Of a stretch of DNA of 32,681 bases, positions 27,301-32,681 are shown piece by piece. Every line of letters begins with the position of its first letter. Within the stretch, counting starts at the first letter, position 1. Below the pieces are notes generated by a model. It was not told where the DNA came from, made no database searches, and saw only the letters and a program-made list of their open reading frames with translations. The stretch comes from an uncultured Clostridium sp. (lineage in GTDB: Bacteria; Bacillota; Clostridia; Clostridiales; Clostridiaceae), in assembly GCA_900547475.1 (NCBI GenBank), contig URGW01000040.1, positions 1 to 32,681 of the forward strand, in the 5' to 3' direction. The translations under genes were made by a program, and so were the position numbers.

Positions 27301-28014
27301 TTCAAGTGTATCAAACTCATCACTTAACTTATTCTTTGAATCATTAGTGAATATATTATTCATTTTATCTATTATTTCATCTTCTTTATAAAACATAAAT
27401 TCGGATGCACTTGCCCATCCTTGATTTGCTTTTTTAAATACAAACTTTATTCTTTTAAACTCTGTTGCATCAAATTTTATTTCTATAACATCTCTTGTTG
27501 AACCTTTGTACTCACCAGTAGCTACTAATTTAAAATCATCACTATTATCATTAGAAGCATATACTTCAAATTCTTCAGCAAATCCTTTTCCCCCTGCATC
27601 AGGTCTTGCTGCATAAACTATTCTATTTAGTGTAGTTGATTCTTTTAAATTAATTATAACCTCATTTGTAAAACTTGAAGTATTTTCTTTTCCAGTTTCC
27701 CAATGAGTTTGGAAGTTTCCATCTATAGCTTTATCTAAAATACTACTTTGATATACACCACCATTATTGCTTATAGATTCAATATTAGTGCTATCCATTT
27801 TAAATACTTCATTATAACTTTCTAATAATTTATCACCATATAAACTAAACTTAGTTACAGTTGCCTTCGTATTCTTAGTTTCTTCTTTTTCATTATTGGC
27901 TTGTATAATATTACCGTTATTTGCTAATGTCTCTGCAAATACATTAGCTGGTGTAGCTACTAAATTAGTTATTGTTGCAGCTAAAATTAATGTTGATAAT
28001 TTTCTTTTTAACAA
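21319..28014 (-). CDS. Secreted multidomain M60 protease with CBM32, NPCBM, FIVAR and LRR modules
   Basis: A 2231-residue secreted gluzincin. The signal peptide is about residues 1-27. Three F5/8C (CBM32-like) domains (about 58-210, 285-435, 510-660), each with the NEVI and GNxxTHWETG-type signature, alternate with short helical spacers. The M60 catalytic region (about 720-1125) has HEMGH (His990, Glu991, His994) and Glu1005 eleven residues later, the same spacing as in the other M60 protein. An Fn3-like stretch, an NPCBM domain (about 1312-1448), a DUF5011 domain (1453-1528), a fourth F5/8C domain (about 1545-1695), another DUF5011 (1752-1828), a second NPCBM (about 1830-1977), a FIVAR helical domain (1984-2048) and a short leucine-rich segment (2055-2140) follow. 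No sortase or dockerin signal is present. The start is TTG 28014, the only codon that fits the G-rich ribosome site. Likely role: mucin or host glycoprotein cleavage under c-di-GMP control. Confidence 0.93.
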   Translation of the reverse strand: MLKRKLSTLILAATITNLVATPANVFAETLANNGNIIQANNEKEETKNTKATVTKFSLYGDKLLESYNEVFKMDSTNIESISNNGGVYQSSILDKAIDGNFQTHWETGKENTSSFTNEVIINLKESTTLNRIVYAARPDAGGKGFAEEFEVYASNDNSDDFKLVATGEYKGSTRDVIEIKFDATEFKRIKFVFKKANQGWASASEFMFYKEDEIIDKMNNIFTNDSKNKLSDEFDTLEELEAFDLEASTHPLYSKIEEDINNARIILEGKELEFTEAKVSNFKSFDDERLDEYNELFKVPLEKVTSITTNGGHYASNVIEKAMDGNVNSNWHSQKLNTSSHTNEVIITLDELTTIDRVMYTNLVQRGFAQEFEIYGSRTSDGDTFEKISEGSTSITTKNTLQIKFKETEVRRIKFVYKKGYENWALAYEFGLYMPDKLDQKMDILFTDEKMNEVNPEFGTVKAIENLIEEVKGHPFEDEYIEKLNIAKELVEFGAIQSGTANVSKFEPFYTDYIKEYDDVYRVKNLSISNNGGQYNNSSAIKYAIDEDTNTHWETGNRNSDSFKNEVILTLEEAEIISRLTYKSRVSTKGFAEQFSIYVSPVATGENFQKVTEGNYTVTSDMLEIQFEPTKAKRVKFVFDKAKEDWASISDIRVYKEDSVANKMKSLFTNGLMDTVSEEFNTIEKLTELENEVAKHPLASTYSEDIQMAKDIINGTLQSVKTVVAEQYGDRNAHANKNLKFGFGNNNQPTGVVARPGETITVYVDAEPGQPLPQLVFSQQEGSFASWGRTVSLNIGKNVITVPAVTQNDGWYNHSVTPGGPVYIVNPYTEEQQSKAPVIRFASGCEQFPMMDKNTDEQEFLELLKDYKARVDADKEANPDVMDRKMIDVVEIVSDHLVFTGTATGAYEAYINQEFGPMNTVNMYNDHMDMVFNYYGLDGSNENNDIKYTRENIRLAQPFGYMYAAGGHIGVQGDVMVSMLTTVGSWGVDHEMGHKLDIGVRTLGEVTNNMIPQNSSYYYNKPNKRIPFESHVFKNVISTDSNNHYDGGYFERLAVFWQLEMIYPGYWGKLNKQYRENNVVLDSENAANDKLNQLAKYSSIALELDLSEHFERHGFWVSDETKELLKQYPKPDIKTWYANYDYIEYKGEGFNGNPGLTVNVLKENEKVKLTFSVNDEYKNDVLGYEIFKDGELIGFTSTNSFIDTNSNIGESVNYTVVPYDKKLNTAEEVVVNSLTPSLSLQQETISIGLKEEFNPRDLVKALNYNGEDITSNVVINGEVNVNKKGIYPLEYTITDSEIVVTKTVNVEVVSDYDYLSDTAWTKVETQEGTPRRNSNIKGRVNGEVKEFEKGFSIHANGTITYDLSGGEYDRFEALVGVDNKIAPQDNSSVNFEILGDGEVLAHSEVLKYADNMVYISAPIKGVKELVIKVADGGNGRTWDHGLIANPKLIKNNMKPVIEAEDKTYKLGEAVDFNEGVTAMDVEDGDLTSRVEIISNNYEEGKLGRFEVTYRVTDSDNNVVEKTSYITVYENFLVNKSKYGSFNNLEAYNEKFKIPVASITNNAGNYGNSANSAITNAIDGNMNTYWETNRENSISFKNEVIVDLGENQDISKMAYAARRDAYYKGFANKFEVYVSSEAEGDNFILAGKGEYTSGNGDVVEFPIERTNVRRVKFKFIGVNENWASLSEIAFYKSDELADKITKELFTDSNKTEVSEAYNTLEELNALREEVSSHPASELFQADLNRAEEIIRASFPVLNIPKSISTKVGEPIEIYGEYSANDKEDGNLTEKIEVTGEVNFSKAGSYELTYKVTDSDGNTTTKTRTVAVVDMNDYTYLTEYDWKSTNNSYTAPRKNVGISGKALRLTNQKGQEVSYEKGIGAHSTSTIVYDLSDKNYAYFTSYVGVDRQMYGTVGSVSFEVWVDGEKKFDSKLMNSKDSQKYVEVDINGAKELKLVVTDGGNGNGSDHGVWGDAKLHFANNDGIEINTAQLDELITNINNLNKESYTEESYNNLKVVLDEVNAELANGYTQEEVDNLFVKLNEAYEKLEEAVDLSQVIEIPDSYLKNAIKTALNIASDDITIGDMYKLTELNANGHGISNLEGLQYAKNLETLNLDYNEIKDLSKLKYLEKLSNLQAMYQNIVGGTLKKQNNKVTIEFDAINKNGEKLNPTQIIVRNNKTLEDTTLNIEECIDENGVVSFETTDFDAFMHTVYVGYEDTENNYIAQVMYMFDNR

Positions 28015-28021
28015 TATTATT

Positions 28022-28029
28022 CCCCCCCC
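28022..28029 (-). promoter_or_regulatory. Eight-G homopolymer as ribosome site of the M60 gene
   Basis: The minus strand reads GGGGGGGG, then AATAATA, then TTG 28014. No other Shine-Dalgarno sequence is present. G8 is very unusual in this AT-rich DNA. Slippage in the tract would change ribosome-site spacing and could vary expression. Confidence 0.7.
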
Positions 28030-28054
28030 GAAATTTTAATTTCATAAATAAATA

Positions 28055-28082
28055 TAAAAAAGCTACCCATTAAAGAGTAGCT
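28055..28082 (-). terminator. Leader terminator downstream of the c-di-GMP riboswitch
   Basis: AGCTACTC (28082-28075) pairs with GGGTAGCT (28068-28061), 8 bp with one G-U, followed by TTTTTT on the minus strand. It lies 41 nt before the TTG start of the M60 gene, in the 5' leader, so it can act as the attenuator of the riboswitch. Confidence 0.8.
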
Positions 28083-28237
28083 ATAAAATCTTAAGTATCA
28101 ATAAAATTTATATCCAAAACTTATGGATTTTAAATAAGTATTTTTTATCTGAATTAATACTATAATTAAATTCTAATAAATTAAAATACTTATAATTAAT
28201 TTTATTAAACTTAATAACAAAAAGTATAATGTACTCT

Positions 28238-28312
28238 TTGGCAACTGGCTGACATGGAAAATTTCTTTAGTCCCTATAGCTTTGCGTCCTTAAATTTCTT
28301 TAAGTTTGCCTA
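28238..28312 (-). promoter_or_regulatory. c-di-GMP-I (GEMM-I) riboswitch aptamer
   Basis: On the minus strand the aptamer reads GGCAAAC (28310-28304), a P2 stem CTTAAA/TTTAAG capped by a GAAA tetraloop (28298-28295), the highly conserved GACGCAAAGC, then AGGGACTAA and, closing, CAGCCAGTTGCC (28251-28240). These match the GEMM-I consensus in order and spacing. A 9-bp AU-rich hairpin (28240-28218) follows at once. An 11-bp pairing (28193-28183 with 28144-28134) and the terminator at 28082-28055 complete the roughly 220-nt leader. It controls the M60 protease gene. Whether c-di-GMP turns it on or off cannot be read with certainty. Confidence 0.92.
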
Positions 28313-28528
28313 TTTAATTTTAAAAACAATATCAAACCTACTATATGTTTAATCTTGTTTCCTTACTGTAATAATTAAAATAAATTACTGGATAAATTAT
28401 ATACTATTTTAATATTATATGGTCAAAAATGTTCTATTTTTCATATTTTAAATCATAAATTTCCGACAAAATAAAACTTTTTTCCTTTAAATTATATTTT
28501 TATTCTTTTTATAACAAATTTAAAATTA

Positions 28529-29203
28529 TTATTTACTGTCTTTCTTTTTGTCAATACTATGCTCTTTCATATACTTTTTATGTGTGCATTTACCATGACC
28601 TCTCATATGTCCATCATGATTATGATTCATTTTCCAAGACTTAATTAATTTTGATAATATCATTTCTAACTGATTTTGCTCATCTTCATTTATTACATTA
28701 AATAATTCTTTTCCTTTATTCTTATGCTCTTCTTCCTTTAATAAAATTGTTTCTTTTCCTTTTTCAGTCATCAAAATTCTTACTTTTCTCTTATCATTTT
28801 CATCTTTTTCTCTTATTATTAATTGTTTATCTTCCATTTTACTTAAAATTTCACTTAAAGATCCTGAGCGAATATCAATAATATCCTGTAATTCACTTTG
28901 AGTAATTGTTCCTTTTTCTAAAAGTACTTTTAATATACGCCCTCTTCCATGATGTCCGCAGCTTTTATTGTTTAATATCATTCCACACTTTCCTAGCATT
29001 ATCATAAGACGATCTTCTTGAGGTAAATTCTTAAACTCTTCACGCTTTCTTGCCTGTTCTTTTAATTCAATTATTTTTTCTTCTGTAATTTCTCCCTCAT
29101 TTAATAACCTTACAAACTTTTTACCTCTACAACATTTAACTTCTTTTATGTTGCAATTTTTCCCACACAATGGACATTGTTCATATTTAACTTCATTATT
29201 CAT
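28529..29203 (-). CDS. MarR-family regulator with Cys-rich N-terminus and His-rich tail
   Basis: A 224-residue regulator. Residues about 60-190 are a MarR winged-helix domain (the recognition part includes TQSELQDIIDIRSGSLSEIL, and the wing ENDKRKVRI). It is longer than a usual MarR protein of about 150 residues. The N-terminus adds a CxxC...C motif (Cys10, 13, 17) plus Cys24-Cys25. The domain start has Cys73, Cys82 and His84-85, and the tail (193-215) is rich in His (NHNHDGHMRGHGK). These may bind zinc or another metal, or respond to oxidation. AAGGAGA precedes ATG 29203. Its promoter is flanked by a perfect inverted repeat, suggesting autoregulation. No efflux or transporter gene lies next to it. 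Confidence 0.88.
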   Translation of the reverse strand: MNNEVKYEQCPLCGKNCNIKEVKCCRGKKFVRLLNEGEITEEKIIELKEQARKREEFKNLPQEDRLMIMLGKCGMILNNKSCGHHGRGRILKVLLEKGTITQSELQDIIDIRSGSLSEILSKMEDKQLIIREKDENDKRKVRILMTEKGKETILLKEEEHKNKGKELFNVINEDEQNQLEMILSKLIKSWKMNHNHDGHMRGHGKCTHKKYMKEHSIDKKKDSK

Positions 29204-29226
29204 ACTTATCTTCTCCTTAATTTCAG

Positions 29227-29278
29227 TTAGGTACCTTGATATTTTATATTATGAAGCTATCATTATCAAGGTACCTAA
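29227..29278 (-). promoter_or_regulatory. marR-type gene promoter within a 15-bp inverted repeat
   Basis: TTAGGTACCTTGATA (29227-29241) and its exact complement (29264-29278) flank 22 bp. Each arm also contains the 8-bp palindrome AGGTACCT. On the minus strand the upstream arm supplies a -35 TTGATA (29269-29264). The -10 TAAAAT (29246-29241), 17 bp later, touches the other arm. A protein bound to both arms would block RNA polymerase. The MarR protein itself is the likely ligand. Confidence 0.75.
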
Positions 29279-29290
29279 TAAAAAAATATA

Positions 29291-29321
29291 TAAAAAAAGA
29301 AGAATACTCCATAGAATATTC
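29291..29321 (-). terminator. Terminator of the LacI-family gene
   Basis: On the minus strand GAATATTC (29321-29314) pairs with GAGTATTC (29309-29302), one G-U pair and a TATG loop, followed by TTCTTTTTTT. It separates the LacI-type gene from the MarR-type gene. Confidence 0.75.
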
Positions 29322-29346
29322 AAAAATTATTTCAAGAAAATTGTAA

Positions 29347-30342
29347 TTATACACTGTTTCTTTCAACTAATAAACAATCTAATTTTACTTTTTCTACCAC
29401 TCTCTCTTCTTTTTTTTCATTTTCTAATTTACTTAAAATTATTTCTGCTGATTTTCTACCTGCAGTTTTATAATGATAATGTATTGTTGTAAGCTTTGGT
29501 GTTATAACTCTAGCTATCCTCGAATCTCCCATTCCAACCACTGCTACATCTTGTGGCACCCTATATTTATTCTCTATTAAGTATTCTATTGCTCCTAAAG
29601 CTAAATTATCAGTTACAGCAATAATTGCAGTTGGAAGATCTGATCCCTCCATTATTTCCTTAGCTAATATATACCCACTCTTCTCCTCAAAATTACCACT
29701 CTTGATATTTTCATAATTTATCTCAATATTATTCTTCTTTAATGTATTTATATAAGCTTGCTTTCTATGAAGGCCTACAGCCTTATCTTCTTCATAAATA
29801 CCAATATATCCAATTTTCTTATGACCTCTTTTAATTAAATAACTAGTTATATCTTCTGTTGCTTGAAATTCATTAAAATATACAGATGAACAATCCTTAA
29901 TATCTTGTGCAACAACAACTATTGGAACCTCTAAGTTCTTTATAACTTCTATATGTTTATCAATTACCTTAGTTGCCATAAATATTATGCCATCAACTTG
30001 ATTTGATTTAAATATATTAAGATATTCTAATTCTTTTTCTATAGATAAATTTGTATTTGCTATCAAAATATCATATCCATTAGGAGATAAAACTTCTGTA
30101 ATACCCTCAACCACTCTTGATGGAGTCTCACTACTTATTTTAGGAACTATTACCCCTATTAAATTAGTCTTTTTTGTTCTCATACCTTTTGCTTGTCTTT
30201 GCGGTGTAAACCCTGTTTCATCAAGCACTTTTTTTATTTTATCTCTAGCTTCAACACTAACATATCCATTATTTAAGTATCTAGAAACAGTAGATTTTGA
30301 AACCCCTGCTAGCTTTGCTATGTCAATTATGTTTAATGCCAT
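29347..30342 (-). CDS. LacI/GalR-family regulator, possibly of the sucrose genes
   Basis: A 331-residue repressor-type regulator. Residues 1-50 carry the LacI helix-turn-helix and hinge: IIDIAKLAGVSKSTVSRYLN at the start, then the hinge region. Residues from about 57 are a periplasmic-binding-protein-like effector domain (NLIGVIVPKI, VDGIIFMA, the RGHKKIGYIG strand, AIIAVTDNLALGA). I start at ATG 30342, which gives MALNIIDIAK and has GGAGGGAGAAGGG just upstream. An in-frame ATG at 30360 lies before that ribosome site. It is the only LacI-type gene near scrK-scrB, and its N-terminus resembles clostridial ScrR proteins, but the M60 and MarR genes lie between. Control of sucrose use is plausible, not proven. 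Confidence 0.88.
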   Translation of the reverse strand: MALNIIDIAKLAGVSKSTVSRYLNNGYVSVEARDKIKKVLDETGFTPQRQAKGMRTKKTNLIGVIVPKISSETPSRVVEGITEVLSPNGYDILIANTNLSIEKELEYLNIFKSNQVDGIIFMATKVIDKHIEVIKNLEVPIVVVAQDIKDCSSVYFNEFQATEDITSYLIKRGHKKIGYIGIYEEDKAVGLHRKQAYINTLKKNNIEINYENIKSGNFEEKSGYILAKEIMEGSDLPTAIIAVTDNLALGAIEYLIENKYRVPQDVAVVGMGDSRIARVITPKLTTIHYHYKTAGRKSAEIILSKLENEKKEERVVEKVKLDCLLVERNSV

Positions 30343-30711
30343 TAGCCCTTCTCCCTCCATTGCTTTTGTAAATCAATTGTCTATTTTATTTTATCATTTT
30401 TTAAACATTTTCACAGTTAATTCTCAATATTTTATGTATTATTTAGTGATACCTATTCCTAAGACTCGAAATTTTTAATATAAACTAAATAAATGTAAAT
30501 TTATATTTTTAGTTGTATATGAATATTTACTCTCTTATTTTTATATATTAAAACAACTATTATTCTAATTTTAGTAAATAATCCTAAATAAATAGTTAAT
30601 ACTATATATAGTAATTTTTCTATAATATAACTTGTTCTGAATTTGTTATTTAATATTTATAAATTAATTTAACTATTTTACTTTTGTAATTTCACTTAAA
30701 GGAGTGATGAT
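30343..30711. other. AT-rich intergenic region between divergent genes
   Basis: These 369 bp lie between the leftward LacI-type gene and the rightward hypothetical gene and should hold both promoters. TAAAAT-like boxes occur on the minus strand near 30380-30395. No RNA structure, ORF or repeat stands out. AAAGGAG (30698-30704) is the ribosome site for ATG 30712. Confidence 0.5.
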
Positions 30712-31620
30712 ATGATTACAAACGATAAACATAATAATTCTAAGATAGTAATTAAAAACATTATATTTAATATGATTTATTGTATATTAATAATAAGTTT
30801 ATTTGCTTACTTTTTCTATTGTATAGGTAAAGTGCCTCCAAACAATTATGTTTCTAAAAGTAATTTATTAAATAATATTAATATCAGTACCAGTGTTGGT
30901 AACTTTGACAATAATATAAGTGAAAATTCTATAACTCCATATGAAAATGAGTTAAATACATTTATAACCTCTGCTTTTAATACAAGAAATGATGGTTTTC
31001 TAAACGGAAAAGTTTCTAAACTTTATGATTACTATAATGATTATTCATCAAATAGTCAGTATTCATTGGGATATGAATTTAGAAGAATTTCTTACTTGCG
31101 TGATTGGGCTTTAGAAAGAGCTATAATTTTTACTTCTATTAATTCATTAGTAATTATAAATAAGGTTATTAAAAATAATAATAAAATAATTGTTGATTTA
31201 GATGAACATTATACTTTTAACTATATTCATAATAAACAATTTGCGGTAAATAAGTTTACTCTAACAATACCTCATATATTAACACTTTATTCTACTGATT
31301 ATAATTCCAATAATTCTTTTTACATAGATAAGGATTATTACTCTGATATATTTAATGATGATCTAGAGAATTATATCTTTACTTTATCAGAAACACTTTT
31401 ACCTTATACTAAAAAATTAAACCCTGATTATGAAGTATCTAATAATTATAAAAAAGATGACATTATTAAATTTGATAAATCATTCTTTACAGATCATAAA
31501 GCTATAATAGCTGGATTTGACTCAAATGGCTATCCTTTAATAGATAGTAATTTATTTAATATTTCAAATATGCCATTTGATTTAGGATGGAAAGAAAAAA
31601 ATATAAAAATTTCTTCTTAA
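30712..31620 (+). CDS. Uncharacterised protein with one N-terminal membrane anchor
   Basis: A 302-residue protein I do not confidently recognise. A short basic and polar N-terminus is followed by one hydrophobic segment (about residues 14-38), so the rest should be outside the membrane; the Cys in YCIG lies at its outer end. The exterior is rich in Asn, Ser and Tyr. Residues about 75-185 (the part with FNTRNDGFLNGKVSKLYDYY and the later KIIVDLDEHYTF strand) recall the region that precedes amidase domains in some Firmicute cell-wall proteins, but no amidase domain follows. It may be a stand-alone relative. AAAGGAG 7 nt before ATG supports the start. A bidirectional terminator follows. Confidence 0.75.
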   Translation: MITNDKHNNSKIVIKNIIFNMIYCILIISLFAYFFYCIGKVPPNNYVSKSNLLNNINISTSVGNFDNNISENSITPYENELNTFITSAFNTRNDGFLNGKVSKLYDYYNDYSSNSQYSLGYEFRRISYLRDWALERAIIFTSINSLVIINKVIKNNNKIIVDLDEHYTFNYIHNKQFAVNKFTLTIPHILTLYSTDYNSNNSFYIDKDYYSDIFNDDLENYIFTLSETLLPYTKKLNPDYEVSNNYKKDDIIKFDKSFFTDHKAIIAGFDSNGYPLIDSNLFNISNMPFDLGWKEKNIKISS

Positions 31621-31627
31621 ACAAAAA

Positions 31628-31686
31628 TGACAAATTATCAATGGCAAATTAACTTTATGTTTTAGTTTGCCATTTTAAATTTGTCA
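31628..31686. terminator. Bidirectional terminator between hypothetical gene and smpB
   Basis: TGACAAATT (31628-31636) pairs with AATTTGTCA (31678-31686), and ATGGCAAA (31641-31648) with TTTGCCAT (31666-31673), separated by a 4x4 internal loop. T-rich tails occur on both strands. It lies between the convergent gene ends. Confidence 0.75.
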
Positions 31687-31693
31687 CTTTTCA

Positions 31694-32164
31694 CTAATAA
31701 CGGTTTCTCTCTTTCATTTGACGTTCAATATCTCTCTTATGAGCTTTCTCTAACATGGAATCTCTCTTATCATAGTTCTTTTTACCCTTACATATCCCAA
31801 GAGCCACCTTAACTCTTCCATTCTTTAAATATAAAGATAATGGAACTAGAGTATATCCATCTCTAGATACTAAACCTGCAAGTCTACCGATTTGCTCCTT
31901 ATGAAGTAAAAGTTTTCTTTCTCTCAATGGATCAACATTAAATATATTTCCTTGTTCATAAGGACTAATATGCATATTTAAAATAAATATCTCTCCATTT
32001 TTTATATCGGCGTAACAATCTTTTAAATTACATTTACCACCCCTAATAGATTTAACTTCCGTTCCTACTAAAGCAATCCCCGCCTCCATTGTTTCTTCAA
32101 CAAAATAATCATGACGAGCTTTTCTATTTTCAGCTAAAGAATTACTATTTTTAACTCTTGCCAT
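31694..32164 (-). CDS. smpB: SsrA-binding protein SmpB
   Basis: A 156-residue RNA-binding protein that delivers tmRNA to stalled ribosomes. The family signature is complete: the RKARHDYF start, GIALVGTEVKSIR, the central strand FILNMHISPYEQGN, RKLLLHK, LVPLSLYLKNGRVKVALGICKGKKNYDKRD and the basic C-terminal tail with KAHKRDIERQMKERNRY-type residues that probes the mRNA channel. I start at ATG 32164 (MARVKNSNS), the usual N-terminus. An upstream in-frame GTG at 32176 overlaps the GGGTGA ribosome site. The tmRNA gene is on the same strand but about 31 kb downstream. Confidence 0.96.
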   Translation of the reverse strand: MARVKNSNSLAENRKARHDYFVEETMEAGIALVGTEVKSIRGGKCNLKDCYADIKNGEIFILNMHISPYEQGNIFNVDPLRERKLLLHKEQIGRLAGLVSRDGYTLVPLSLYLKNGRVKVALGICKGKKNYDKRDSMLEKAHKRDIERQMKERNRY

Positions 32165-32201
32165 ATTTTCACCCACTCTTTTTATTTACGCGTTTTTCTT
32201 A

Positions 32202-32230
32202 ATTATAACAAGAACCCCTCAAAATCACAA
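32202..32230 (-). promoter_or_regulatory. Promoter of smpB
   Basis: On the minus strand TTGTGA (32230-32225) and TATAAT (32207-32202) have a 17-bp spacer, 38 nt before the smpB start codon. smpB therefore does not depend on an upstream gene such as rnr for transcription. Confidence 0.7.
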
Positions 32231-32338
32231 CATAACTAAATTGTTCGTTAGAGCTTGAATGCCGTGATTCCGAAAATTAATGATATTATCTCCATGAATT
32301 ATGTAATTTTCGTTAAGAATTTATATTGTTTTTTCCAC

Positions 32339-32396
32339 AAAAAGAGCTAAAGCTTCGAAAGTCATTTCATTCCCTCAGCTTCTTAACGCTCTTTTT
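32339..32396. terminator. Large bidirectional hairpin upstream of smpB
   Basis: AAAAAGAGC (32339-32347) and GCTCTTTTT (32388-32396) form a 9-bp stem, with an inner AAGCT/AGCTT pairing. Both strands end in a T tract. It could end a leftward gene that lies beyond the window or be part of a small RNA. No clear gene ends beside it. Confidence 0.5.
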
Positions 32397-32546
32397 CTTC
32401 CAAAAACAATTAAATTCTAAAACTTAATTACAATATTCCTTCCAAAATATCATTAATTTTTCTTTATCACTGGCTTTTAAGCTTAAAAATACAATTTTCT
32501 GTGTGACCACCTTAAAAGTTAACGACTTTTTGCTATATTTTATATT

Positions 32547-32681
32547 ATGAATTACTGCTCTTTAAATAAACTAATAATATTAATATACAAGTTAGCTATC
32601 ATACCAGAAAAATTTGTAGCAGAAAACATTAACTATAAAGGTGGTGTTATAAGCAAACACATAGAAAAAGAAAAAATGAAA
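32547..32681 (+). CDS. Possible partial ORF running off the window
   Basis: An open frame starts ATG 32547 (MNYCSLNK) and stays open for 45 codons to the window edge. There is no recognisable ribosome site before it and the piece matches no family I know. It may be a gene start, a remnant, or chance. The remaining part of 32231-32546 shows only a 9-bp hairpin (CGAAAATTA/TAATTTTCG, about 32270-32312) and the large hairpin listed separately. Confidence 0.25.
   Translation, partial: MNYCSLNKLIILIYKLAIIPEKFVAENINYKGGVISKHIEKEKMK

Noticed and set aside
29148..29492. 114-codon rightward open frame
   Set aside because: It runs through the MarR operator, a terminator and the end of the LacI-type gene on the other strand. 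The Leu/Phe/Ile-rich translation is typical of AT-rich noncoding frames.
1..32681. Transposase, integrase, insertion sequence or prophage genes
   Set aside because: None of the convincing ORFs shows such domains, and no terminal inverted repeats with target duplications were seen. The only long direct repeats are the 49-bp terminators and the internal gene duplication.

Overview
The window looks like chromosome from a low-GC Firmicute, most likely Clostridium sensu stricto and probably associated with animal mucosa. The signs are very AT-rich DNA with AT-rich codon use, strong GGAGG-type ribosome sites, a tmRNA tag AEDNFALAA of the clostridial kind, two giant secreted M60 (mucin-type gluzincin) proteases, a PTS/NanE amino-sugar module and a c-di-GMP-I riboswitch. 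The species cannot be fixed from this window alone.

Layout. (1) Positions 1-900 hold a rightward terminator from an upstream gene and a leftward tmRNA gene (ssrA, 795-171) interrupted in its T-loop by a 269-nt group I intron. (2) 1050-1163 is a promoter plus terminator-like hairpin that may be a small RNA. (3) 1256-3332 (minus) is an OmpR-type response regulator and HAMP histidine kinase pair. (4) 3496-6663 (plus) is a PTS EIICB, nanE and an RpiR/SIS regulator, probably for N-acetylmannosamine or a related amino sugar. (5) 6699-8171 (minus) is the Mg2+ channel gene mgtE, preceded by a 22-codon upstream ORF whose 3' end can pair with the region just before the mgtE ribosome site. (6) 8260-18547 (minus) is a two-gene block: a dockerin-bearing M60 protease and an LPXTG-type repeat protein whose N-terminal domain resembles a cohesin. 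A near-identical 49-bp terminator lies at each end of the block. (7) 18678-21079 (minus) is scrK-scrB (fructokinase and sucrose-6-phosphate hydrolase). (8) 21319-28312 (minus) is a second M60 protease with multiple CBM32-like, NPCBM, FIVAR and leucine-rich modules, under a c-di-GMP-I riboswitch and with an eight-G tract at its ribosome site. (9) 28529-30342 (minus) holds an autoregulated-looking MarR protein with Cys-rich and His-rich ends, and a LacI-family regulator. (10) 30712-31620 (plus) is an uncharacterised membrane-anchored protein. (11) 31694-32230 (minus) is smpB with its own promoter. The window ends in about 450 bp with no convincing gene.

How it may fit together. The two M60 proteases, their glycan-binding modules and the sortase-anchored protein look like a host-glycoprotein foraging and adhesion set. 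One protease is tied to c-di-GMP, and the other may dock onto the wall-anchored neighbour. The amino-sugar PTS/NanE and the sucrose genes handle liberated or dietary sugars. ssrA and smpB, often neighbours in clostridia, are about 31 kb apart here, on the same strand and in the usual order.
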